Notes: generated from the sequence alone by a model not told the origin. A stretch of DNA of 5,608 nt from Candidatus Nanohaloarchaea archaeon (GCA_030636885.1 DAOVVY010000061.1:1-5608), one strand, 5' to 3'; counted from the stretch's first letter, positions 1-4,598 are shown. Numbers and translations: made by a program.

Positions 1-32
1 ATTTACCCATGCAATAGTGTTTGTTAATCTTT

Positions 33-107
33 GGATCGATGGTCTAGCCTGGCTATGACATCGCCTCGACATGGCGGGAATCGCCGGTTCAAATCCGGCT
101 CGATCCA
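33..107 (+). tRNA. tRNA-Val (anticodon GAC), with an atypical C33
   Basis: A full cloverleaf folds by eye. The acceptor stem GGATCGA (33-39) pairs perfectly with TCGATCC (100-106), followed by discriminator A107. The D arm begins GGTCTAGCCTGG. The anticodon stem is TCGCC (61-65) with GGCGG (73-77). The variable region has 5 nt. The T arm is GCCGG, loop TTCAAAT, CCGGC (83-99). The seven-base anticodon loop is TCGACAT, which puts GAC at 68-70 (Val, GUC/GUU codons). The D-arm sequence and A73 also agree with archaeal tRNA-Val. No CCA is encoded, so it would be added after transcription. The oddity is C at position 33 (base 67), where nearly all elongator tRNAs have U. No TATA box is clear in the 32 bases available upstream. 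Confidence 0.92.
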
Positions 108-143
108 TTTAACCAACATACCGAGCATATCATCCTAAGAGTA

Positions 144-258
144 TTGATTAAACCATGACCTCAAACGAATGTTTGAGTGTCATAAAGATACCCGGGCTTC
201 TTCAATTTATTGGAGATGAGAAGAATCCATAAGGATTCTGAATCATTCTGAAGCCCGT
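144..258 (+). ncRNA. Candidate structured RNA between two tRNA genes
   Basis: The spacer between tRNA-Val and tRNA-Glu holds two strong hairpins and no convincing gene. Hairpin 1 is ATGAC+CTCAAAC (155-166), loop GAAT, GTTTGAG+GTCAT (171-183): 12 pairs with a single bulged T178. Hairpin 2 has an 8-bp base, CGGGCTTC (193-200) with GAAGCCCG (250-257). It encloses an apical 7-bp stem, AGAATCC (222-228) with GGATTCT (233-239), loop ATAA. Directly below the apical stem, G220-A221 faces G240-A241, which could form tandem G·A pairs like those of a kink-turn, the motif bound by archaeal L7Ae. An H/ACA-like guide RNA is therefore possible, but the bases after the lower stem (TACG) are not a canonical ACA box. 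It may be co-transcribed with the flanking tRNAs. Ends are approximate and the strand is assumed from the tRNAs. Confidence 0.4.
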
Positions 259-262
259 ACGT

Positions 263-337
263 GCTCCCGTAGTGTAGACCGGCCAATCATGCAAGGCTCT
301 CAATCTTGTGACTCGGGTTCAAATCCCGGCGGGAGCA
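263..337 (+). tRNA. tRNA-Glu (anticodon CTC)
   Basis: The acceptor stem GCTCCCG (263-269) pairs with CGGGAGC (330-336), followed by discriminator A337. The D arm begins GTGTAGACCGG. The anticodon stem is CAAGG (292-296) with TCTTG (304-308), closing on a G·T pair. The loop CTCTCAA puts CTC at 299-301 (Glu, GAG codon), with a normal T33 at 298. The T arm is TCGGG, loop TTCAAAT, CCCGG. No CCA is encoded. No TATA box sits about 30 nt upstream, where the lower stem of the spacer hairpin lies instead, so this gene is probably processed from a transcript started at or before tRNA-Val. No T-run follows it. Confidence 0.95.
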
Positions 338-372
338 TCTAAAACTCATTCTCAAAACAGAAAAGGACAAGA

Positions 373-381
373 CATATAAAC
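373..381 (+). promoter_or_regulatory. TATA box for the DUF84/YjjX gene (leaderless)
   Basis: CATATAAAC is centred about 26 nt before the ATG at 403. That is the usual TATA-to-start-site distance in archaea, so transcription would begin at or next to the start codon. No Shine-Dalgarno sequence is present in the interval; the only purine/pyrimidine block, CCTCC, has the wrong polarity. Confidence 0.55.
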
Positions 382-402
382 AATAAACACCCTCCTAAAA
401 TT

Positions 403-942
403 ATGAGACTCAATATAGGTTCAAAAAACATTGTAAAAATTAATGCACTAAAAGAGACCATAAAAAATTACGAATTCTTATCCAAAGCAGAAATAATTCC
501 AAAAGAAGTCAATTCAGATGTTAGAGATCAACCGATGACCATTGACGAGACAGTGGATGGCGCAATCAACCGCGCAAAAGCCTCATACAAAGATTGTGAT
601 TACAGCATAGGCATCGAATCTGGCTTCATGAAAGTGAAACGTGCAAAGACTGGTTACATGGAGATTACGATATGCGCAATCTACGACGGCACAGACACAA
701 GCCTTGGATTCTCTCCATCATTTGAATGCCCACCGAAAGTCATGAAAAACATTATCAACAACAACCAGGATCTGACCCAGGCATGCAATTCAGTCGGTCT
801 GACAGCAGACCCAAAACTAGGACAAGCACAAGGACTAGTCGGAATACTTACAAAAGGGAGACTCAAACGCAAAGATTACACAAAACACGCAATAACGATG
901 GCACTGATACAGCTGGACAACAAAGAACTTTATAATAACTAA
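403..942 (+). CDS. yjjX: DUF84/YjjX-type inosine/xanthosine triphosphatase
   Basis: This is probably a house-cleaning phosphatase that hydrolyses non-canonical purine nucleotides (ITP, XTP) and so protects the nucleotide pool; it would act in the cytosol. Visible family landmarks are the N-terminal GSKN..K substrate loop (residues 6-12), an acidic/GA..RA block (D48-E49-T50, GA at 53-54, R57-A58), a GIESG turn (70-74) and a C-terminal GLVGILTKGRLKR segment (144-156) followed by an AI..AL helix. At 179 residues it matches the usual family length of about 170-180. The ATG at 403 is chosen because the GSKN strand must begin there and because a TATA box lies about 26 nt upstream, indicating a leaderless message. 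Its 3' end abuts the tRNA-Leu promoter. The related Ham1/RdgB family has similar activity but a different motif layout. The exact substrate is inferred from the family. Confidence 0.85.
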   Translation: MRLNIGSKNIVKINALKETIKNYEFLSKAEIIPKEVNSDVRDQPMTIDETVDGAINRAKASYKDCDYSIGIESGFMKVKRAKTGYMEITICAIYDGTDTSLGFSPSFECPPKVMKNIINNNQDLTQACNSVGLTADPKLGQAQGLVGILTKGRLKRKDYTKHAITMALIQLDNKELYNN

Positions 943-946
943 AACC

Positions 947-954
947 TTTAAAAG
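947..954 (+). promoter_or_regulatory. TATA box for tRNA-Leu
   Basis: TTTAAAAG is preceded by an A/C-rich stretch (AAAACC) that could act as a BRE. Its centre is about 32 nt before the tRNA-Leu 5' end, placing the start site a few bases upstream of the mature tRNA. It begins only 4 nt after the stop codon of the preceding gene. Confidence 0.6.
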
Positions 955-982
955 ATTGACCATACAATAAACCAATATCAAT

Positions 983-1068
983 GCGGGGGTAGCCTAGCCT
1001 GGTCAATGGCGCAGGGTTGAGGGCCCTGTAGTTTAGTACTTACGCGTGTTCGAATCACGTCCTCCGCA
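983..1068 (+). tRNA. tRNA-Leu (anticodon GAG)
   Basis: This is a class II tRNA with a long variable arm. The acceptor stem GCGGGGG (983-989) pairs with CCTCCGC (1061-1067) with one G·T, followed by discriminator A1068, the expected base for Leu. The D arm begins TAGCCTAGCCTGG. The anticodon stem is CAGGG (1012-1016) with CCCTG (1024-1028). The loop TTGAGGG gives anticodon GAG at 1019-1021, with T33 and G37. The variable arm of about 15 nt contains a short AGT/ACT stem. The T arm is GCGTG, loop TTCGAAT, CACGT. No CCA is encoded. It has its own upstream TATA box and ends just before a T6 run, so it looks like a single-gene transcription unit. Confidence 0.95.
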
Positions 1069-1069
1069 C

Positions 1070-1075
1070 TTTTTT
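1070..1075 (+). terminator. Oligo-T terminator after tRNA-Leu
   Basis: A run of six T starts 2 nt after the tRNA-Leu discriminator base, matching archaeal oligo-U termination. On the opposite strand a T5 run (1082-1086) follows the stop codon of the converging membrane-protein gene. The 18-nt gap therefore appears to end transcription in both directions. Confidence 0.6.
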
Positions 1076-1086
1076 CGTTTTAAAAA

Positions 1087-1350
1087 TTAATCTAGATATT
1101 TCAAATATAAATTTAGAGAAGGCTTCTTTGGAGACCTACTCCACAAATAGACAAGCGCAATACCACATACAACCGCCGCAATTGTATCCAAATATAAATA
1201 TGGATAATACATATCATCTAATAAAAGACCTATATCTGTTACTGAATTATTTAATCCCTCATAAAACAATTCTTCAAAATATTCAGAAGACATAATATAT
1301 CCCAACAATATTAAACCAAACAAAACCTTAAGATTTATCAACAGGATCAT
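1087..1350 (-). CDS. Small membrane protein, unknown function (second of pair)
   Basis: I do not recognise this 87-residue protein. It has a hydrophobic N-terminus (residues about 1-19, rich in Leu and Ile) and a second hydrophobic segment (about 50-70), joined by an acidic loop containing EEL, DD and aromatic residues. A basic tail (SRSPKKPS, from about residue 71) is likely cytosolic by the positive-inside rule. The start at 1350 overlaps the end of the upstream minus-strand gene by 23 nt in another frame, suggesting translational coupling; an in-frame stop lies immediately upstream, so no longer start exists. An alternative start at Met20 (base 1293) would remove the first membrane segment. 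Neither start has a clear ribosome binding site. The gene converges on tRNA-Leu and ends at a T5 run. That it is a real gene rests on the membrane pattern and the pairing with its neighbour. Confidence 0.55.
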   Translation of the reverse strand: MILLINLKVLFGLILLGYIMSSEYFEELFYEGLNNSVTDIGLLLDDMYYPYLYLDTIAAVVCGIALVYLWSRSPKKPSLNLYLKYLD

Positions 1351-1648
1351 TTACACAGTTATAATTTTTTAAAGCAGTATGTAAACAACAAGAGCTAACA
1401 ATACCCATATATAAAAAAGCAGTTATCATATAATTTAAATGGTCAGGATTTACAGAAATTAAATCAATTGCACCATCTAATACTCCACCTGTAGCAGATG
1501 TATAACATGCATCAACAGCAGAACCAACACCAGCTTTAATGGATTCATATACACCCTGTCCATAACCGCCAGATACATCCACCGGTGAAACATCTCCCCA
1601 AGACATAAAATGTTCTAAACCACTATTAATCATTTCATCAAAACCCAT
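1328..1648 (-). CDS. Small single-span membrane protein, unknown function (first of pair)
   Basis: I do not recognise this 106-residue protein. Residues about 1-27 are polar with an acidic bias. Residues about 28-65 are rich in Gly, Ala, Ser and Val and could form weakly hydrophobic or amphipathic helices. Residues about 72-93 form one likely membrane span containing a Cys pair (CC at 87-88). The tail is short and polar. A further Cys is at 48 and another at 98. The start is supported by a GGTTGAG element (bases 1661-1655 on this strand) 6 nt before the ATG and a TATA-like element further upstream. It overlaps the downstream membrane gene by 23 nt, so the two form a candidate operon, divergent from the nucleotidyltransferase. 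Small-protein pairs of this sort include toxin-immunity, secreted and transport accessory systems, but nothing here selects among these. Confidence 0.6.
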   Translation of the reverse strand: MGFDEMINSGLEHFMSWGDVSPVDVSGGYGQGVYESIKAGVGSAVDACYTSATGGVLDGAIDLISVNPDHLNYMITAFLYMGIVSSCCLHTALKNYNCVNDPVDKS

Positions 1649-1679
1649 TTTAGCTCAACCTTTAACATAAATCAAAAAA

Positions 1680-1689
1680 CTTTAAAAAC
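1680..1689 (-). promoter_or_regulatory. TATA box for the minus-strand membrane-protein pair
   Basis: On the minus strand this reads GTTTTTAAAG. Its centre is about 37 nt before the ATG at 1648, giving a predicted short leader of about 11 nt that retains the GGTTGAG ribosome binding element only partly. The region 1649-1775 is thus a divergent promoter region with one TATA-like box for each direction. Confidence 0.4.
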
Positions 1690-1734
1690 TTAATGTTATA
1701 GACTAGTAACAATTACATATATATCATCAACGCC

Positions 1735-1744
1735 TATTTAAATA
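1735..1744 (+). promoter_or_regulatory. TATA box for the nucleotidyltransferase gene
   Basis: TATTTAAATA lies about 36 nt before the ATG at 1776. A start site about 26 nt downstream would leave a leader of roughly 9 nt containing GTGAT (1769-1773), which is complementary to the archaeal 16S rRNA 3' end (AUCAC), only 2 nt from the start codon. Confidence 0.55.
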
Positions 1745-1775
1745 CACAATAACAAAACATTACAATAGTGATTCT

Positions 1776-2507
1776 ATGAAAGCAGTAATTCTAGCAGGCG
1801 GAAAAGGCACAAGACTAAGACCTTTAACTTATGCAGTACCTAAACCACTCCTACCCATTAACGAAAAACCGATGATGGAACATATAATAACCCACATGAA
1901 AAACCATGGTATAACTGAATTCATAATCTCTGTCGGGTACTTAGGCTACCAGATAAAGAACTATTTCAATGATGGCTCAGATCTTGGTGTGAATATTGAA
2001 TATGTAGACGAAAAGACACCACTCGGCACCGCAGGATGCCTAAACCAGATAAAAGACAGGCTCACCGAAACATTCCTTCTCGTAGGTGGAGACAATCTCA
2101 CAAATCTCAATTTCACAAAGTTCACAGAATTCCATAAAAAACAAGGCGGTATAGTATCCGTCGCACTTTTTGAACTTAGACAGAAAGTTGAATATGGTGT
2201 ATATTCAATCGATGACAACAAAAAGATAACAAAATTTGAAGAAAAACCTGAATTCAAGTTCAATGCAGGCACAATGCTTTTTTGCCTAGAACCAGAAATA
2301 TTTGATTTCATCCCAGAAACAGACAAAGACAATCCAGAAACAGTAAACATAACAGACCACATATTACCAAAACTGATAGCCTCAAAACAACCAATATATG
2401 GTTACCCGTTCTGTGATTACTGGATTGATGTCGGTCGCCTTTCAGATTATGATAAAGTTAATGGTGGCATACTTTCAGAAGAGATAAAAAACGAAAAAAG
2501 AAGCTAA
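1776..2507 (+). CDS. Sugar-1-phosphate nucleotidyltransferase (NTP_transferase family)
   Basis: This cytosolic enzyme would transfer a nucleotidyl group to a sugar 1-phosphate, releasing pyrophosphate and forming an NDP-sugar for glycan or cell-surface synthesis. The sequence shows the signature loop GGKGTRLRPLT (residues 8-18), PKPLLPI with K23, GTAG (84-87), a GGD metal-binding site with D106, EKP (156-158), NAG (163-165) and the WIDVGRLSDYDKVN block (216-229) carrying D218. At 243 residues it is a bare catalytic domain without the C-terminal left-handed beta-helix seen in bifunctional GlmU-like or longer archaeal enzymes. The WIDVG..SDY block is typical of mannose-1-phosphate or heptose-1-phosphate guanylyltransferase-like and glucose-1-phosphate nucleotidyltransferase-like members, so the sugar and nucleotide are unresolved. 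It has its own promoter and lies 57 nt before the minD-like gene; PGI two genes on supplies fructose-6-P, a precursor of mannose phosphates, which makes GDP-mannose supply a reasonable guess. Confidence 0.9.
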   Translation: MKAVILAGGKGTRLRPLTYAVPKPLLPINEKPMMEHIITHMKNHGITEFIISVGYLGYQIKNYFNDGSDLGVNIEYVDEKTPLGTAGCLNQIKDRLTETFLLVGGDNLTNLNFTKFTEFHKKQGGIVSVALFELRQKVEYGVYSIDDNKKITKFEEKPEFKFNAGTMLFCLEPEIFDFIPETDKDNPETVNITDHILPKLIASKQPIYGYPFCDYWIDVGRLSDYDKVNGGILSEEIKNEKRS

Positions 2508-2520
2508 ATTATCAATTAAT

Positions 2521-2528
2521 AATAAATA
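2521..2528 (+). promoter_or_regulatory. Possible TATA box for the minD-like gene
   Basis: AATAAATA within a longer AT-rich stretch lies about 40 nt before the ATG at 2565. The predicted leader of about 14 nt holds GGTCAGATC, a poor match to the GGTGATC ribosome binding consensus. Read-through from the upstream gene is equally possible, since no terminator is evident in the 57-nt gap. Confidence 0.3.
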
Positions 2529-2564
2529 CTAGCACACACAATCTATAATTGTTGGTCAGATCAT

Positions 2565-3323
2565 ATGACAGAAATAATTTCAATAATATCTGGAAAAGGT
2601 GGCGTAGGTAAAACCACCCTTGTCTCAAATCTTGCAGTTTCACTAACAAAGACCAATGCAAAAGTATTAGTCATTGATGGAAATGTAACTGGTGCAAACC
2701 TAGGTATACACCTTGGAGTACCATCAGTCTATCCAGTATCATTGAATGATGTCCTGAACAAAAACGCATTCATCACACAGGCAATATACAGGCATTCATC
2801 TGGTTTCAATATAATCCCCGCATCACTTAATTCACTAGGTGCAAATTCGCAAGCATTGAAACATATGCTCTATGACATCCTCGGCGACTATGACTTCATA
2901 CTTATAGACGCAGCTGCCGGAGTCAACAAAGAGATGACATCAGCGATAGAAGCATCAGATTCATGCATAATCATCACAAACCCAGAACTATCTGCACTCT
3001 CAAACGCACTTCTTGCAAAGAAAGTGGCTGAAAAGCACAATATCCCAATAAAAGGTGTAGTGATCAACAAGATAACAAATGACAAATATGAAGTGCAGAC
3101 CAAAGACATAACAGAATTTCTTGAATTACCCATAATAGGAACCGTAAATGACCACAGGAAAGTCAGAGAATCAATAGCTATCGGTAAACCAATAATTGAA
3201 CATAAACCACGTAATTCAAGCTCATACTCAATCAGATGCATATCCCACAAACTTGCAGGTATTGAACAACCAAAAAGAACAATAATTGATTCTATAAAAG
3301 GATTTATCGACGATATAAGATAA
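2565..3323 (+). CDS. minD: MinD/ParA-family ATPase (archaeal MinD-like)
   Basis: This is a dimerising, deviant-Walker ATPase of the family that positions cellular machinery at membranes. Visible motifs are SGKGGVGKTT (residues 9-18) with signature Lys11 and P-loop Lys16; switch I, DGNVTGANLG (38-47); and Walker B/switch II, FILIDAAAG (111-119) with D115. NP..SALSNAL (139-149) resembles the MinD core, and NKI (168-170) is an adenine-specificity type element. The length of 252 residues is normal for archaeal MinD. Family members usually have DxD in switch I; here it is D38-G-N40, so the second acidic residue is Asn. The C-terminus (about 237-252) is an amphipathic helix candidate with Ile/Phe spaced on one face, resembling a MinD membrane-targeting helix. 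No MinE or other partner is adjacent. In archaea, MinD homologues are linked to placement of archaella, chemosensory arrays or division-related structures; which applies here is unknown. Confidence 0.88.
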   Translation: MTEIISIISGKGGVGKTTLVSNLAVSLTKTNAKVLVIDGNVTGANLGIHLGVPSVYPVSLNDVLNKNAFITQAIYRHSSGFNIIPASLNSLGANSQALKHMLYDILGDYDFILIDAAAGVNKEMTSAIEASDSCIIITNPELSALSNALLAKKVAEKHNIPIKGVVINKITNDKYEVQTKDITEFLELPIIGTVNDHRKVRESIAIGKPIIEHKPRNSSSYSIRCISHKLAGIEQPKRTIIDSIKGFIDDIR

Positions 3324-3326
3324 ACC

Positions 3327-3345
3327 ATAAATTTAAAAAATTTAT
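3327..3345. repeat. AT-only inverted repeat between minD-like gene and PGI
   Basis: ATAAATTT (3327-3334) and AAATTTAT (3338-3345) form a perfect 8-bp inverted repeat with a 3-base spacer, starting 3 nt after the minD-like stop codon and ending 16 nt before the PGI start codon. It overlaps the place where a TATA box for PGI would be, so it could be an operator, or simply promoter AT-richness. Confidence 0.35.
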
Positions 3346-3350
3346 ATTTT

Positions 3351-3355
3351 GGTGA
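3351..3355 (+). promoter_or_regulatory. Shine-Dalgarno site for PGI
   Basis: GGTGA is spaced 6 nt from the ATG at 3362, a good archaeal ribosome binding site that fixes this start. It is the best-placed one for any internal gene in the window and implies a leader of at least 11 nt rather than leaderless translation. Confidence 0.7.
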
Positions 3356-3361
3356 AACTAA

Positions 3362-4156
3362 ATGAAAATATTTATCGAAAAAATAACAGGCATGGACATC
3401 CATTATAATAATGATTCAAAAAATATAATATTAAATGAAACACCACTTAAAAAATCAATCAGAACTTTAAAAGAAATGAAAGATGTAATCTCAAACAAAG
3501 ATTGGTACAATCAAGTAAACCCTGAAAGAAAAATGTATTACATGTTCAGAGACATATCAAAAAAAGAAGATAAAATCACAACAGAAGAAAAAAACTTAAG
3601 ATATGACATAACAGTCATACCCCCGGATCTTATGGGTGAAGAATTTGTAAAAACCCAAGGACACACGCACCCTATTGTCTCTGGCACAAAAACAACATAT
3701 TCAGAAATATACCAAGTATTGAATGGTCATGCATTATTTCTTATAGAAACCAAAGACGGAAAAGATACAAAAACATCATACATCTATGGAGAAGATGGTG
3801 ATATAATAATAGTTCCACCAAATCACAGCCATGTAACAATCAATCCCACAAATGAAATACTCATTATTGCAAATTGGGTAGAAAGAAATTTCAAAAGCGA
3901 TTACAAACCAATACTAAAAAATCACGGACTGTCATATTACCTAATCAAAAAAGATGAAGACCGAGTTTTCATCAAGAACCCACATACGAAAGATCAATCA
4001 GAACTGACAGAGATGAAACCGATAGACCCACAACTTCTAGGTCTTGAAAAAGATGAACCGATCTACAATCTGATAAAAACTCCAGAAAAACTTGAATTTT
4101 TAACAAGACCACAGGACTTCGAAGAATTTTTCAAGAAAGTCACAGACAAGGAATAA
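3362..4156 (+). CDS. pgiA: Archaeal cupin-type glucose-6-phosphate isomerase
   Basis: This would interconvert glucose-6-phosphate and fructose-6-phosphate in the cytosol, using a metal-dependent cupin fold unrelated to the bacterial and eukaryotic enzyme. The first cupin motif is GHTHP (residues 100-104) with ligands H101 and H103, then YSEIYQVLNG with Glu115. The second is VPPNHSHVTIN (151-161), where H157 aligns with the fourth ligand of the Pyrococcus enzyme. TLKEMKDVI..K (35-46) and the strand SYYLIKKDEDRVFIKNP (191-207) also fit the family. At 264 residues it is clearly longer than the roughly 190-residue Pyrococcus type. The first His pair and Glu115 are separated by a few additional residues, and about 55 residues (from about 210) are added at the C-terminus, ending in a charged EFFKK segment. 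A GGTGA site 6 nt upstream supports the start. The second-motif HSH makes H155 a possible alternative ligand. The assignment is strong; metal and kinetics are unknown. Confidence 0.88.
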   Translation: MKIFIEKITGMDIHYNNDSKNIILNETPLKKSIRTLKEMKDVISNKDWYNQVNPERKMYYMFRDISKKEDKITTEEKNLRYDITVIPPDLMGEEFVKTQGHTHPIVSGTKTTYSEIYQVLNGHALFLIETKDGKDTKTSYIYGEDGDIIIVPPNHSHVTINPTNEILIIANWVERNFKSDYKPILKNHGLSYYLIKKDEDRVFIKNPHTKDQSELTEMKPIDPQLLGLEKDEPIYNLIKTPEKLEFLTRPQDFEEFFKKVTDKE

Positions 4157-4167
4157 AAAACAGAATC

Positions 4168-4176
4168 TTTTTAATG
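4168..4176 (+). promoter_or_regulatory. TATA box for the AT-rich orphan gene (leaderless)
   Basis: TTTTTAATG is centred about 25 nt before the ATG at 4197, and no ribosome binding site occurs in between, so the message is predicted to be leaderless. The T5 start of this element may also serve as the termination signal of the PGI transcript, which ends 12 nt upstream. Confidence 0.45.
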
Positions 4177-4196
4177 TTTTAGATTATATATTAAAT

Positions 4197-4598
4197 ATGA
4201 AAATACTTTATAGCAATTACACACTAAAAGAATTAAATAATCAAGAAGTAACAGTTTATGATTTCTCAAAGTTACCTTTAGACTATTTTTCATTTCAACA
4301 ACCAGAAACTATACTAACCATACCTACAGGAAATAAAATAAATGGTGCACCTAGTTTTTACGCAATAATAAACAAAGAGAATAAAATGAATATAGTAGAC
4401 CTAAGAAGCCCTTGTGAACAATTAATGTTAATATTTTCAAAAAGAGGATGGTTAAGAACAAAAGAAGTAGAAGACATACCTGCTTTTGATATTAACTCAT
4501 TAGAAGAACACTACGACGCAATAACCAATCTAAATACTCCCGAAAACAGAACAATTGATATACTTCTAAAAAAATCATTATACACTCTCGTAATCTGA
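4197..4598 (+). CDS. Hypothetical protein, AT-rich orphan
   Basis: I do not recognise this 133-residue protein. It has no signal peptide or membrane span. Hydrophobic strands alternate with polar turns (for example SFYAIIN at 53-59, MNIVDLR at 64-70), followed by a helix-like acidic segment (from about 100), suggesting a small soluble alpha/beta domain. Cys74 is the only cysteine, and no catalytic motif stands out. Its GC content is about 29% by a hand count, against roughly 45% in the adjoining hydrogenase gene, and Leu is often encoded by TTA or CTA. It sits between PGI and the hydrogenase operon with its own TATA box and a leaderless start. The composition suggests a recently acquired or fast-evolving gene. 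That it is a real gene is supported by the promoter spacing and the uninterrupted frame. Confidence 0.6.
   Translation: MKILYSNYTLKELNNQEVTVYDFSKLPLDYFSFQQPETILTIPTGNKINGAPSFYAIINKENKMNIVDLRSPCEQLMLIFSKRGWLRTKEVEDIPAFDINSLEEHYDAITNLNTPENRTIDILLKKSLYTLVI

Noticed and set aside
155..232. A 25-codon open frame starting ATG-ACC-TCA in the tRNA spacer
   Set aside because: It lies wholly across the two hairpins, has no ribosome binding site, and only a weak TATA-like CATATC upstream. The base pairing explains the sequence better than a short peptide does.
194..256. Standard C/D box guide RNA
   Set aside because: Box C-like GAGATGA is 12 nt from the terminal stem instead of next to it, no C' box fits between the two CTGA motifs, and the spacing is too short.
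391..395. CCTCC just upstream of the DUF84/YjjX gene as a regulatory site
   Set aside because: It resembles the anti-Shine-Dalgarno sequence, not a Shine-Dalgarno, and lies between TATA box and predicted start site, so it is not in the mRNA.
681..935. Open frames of 63 and 69 codons overlapping the DUF84/YjjX gene
   Set aside because: They run inside a gene with clear family motifs and have low-complexity or implausible compositions and no start signals.
1961..2362. 133-codon minus-strand open frame inside the nucleotidyltransferase gene
   Set aside because: Ser/Phe-rich antisense of a well-conserved enzyme, with no promoter or ribosome binding site.
2888..3403. 171-codon minus-strand open frame across the minD-like gene
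   Set aside because: Antisense of the ATPase coding frame. Its hydrophobic look comes from the reverse complement of A-rich codons.
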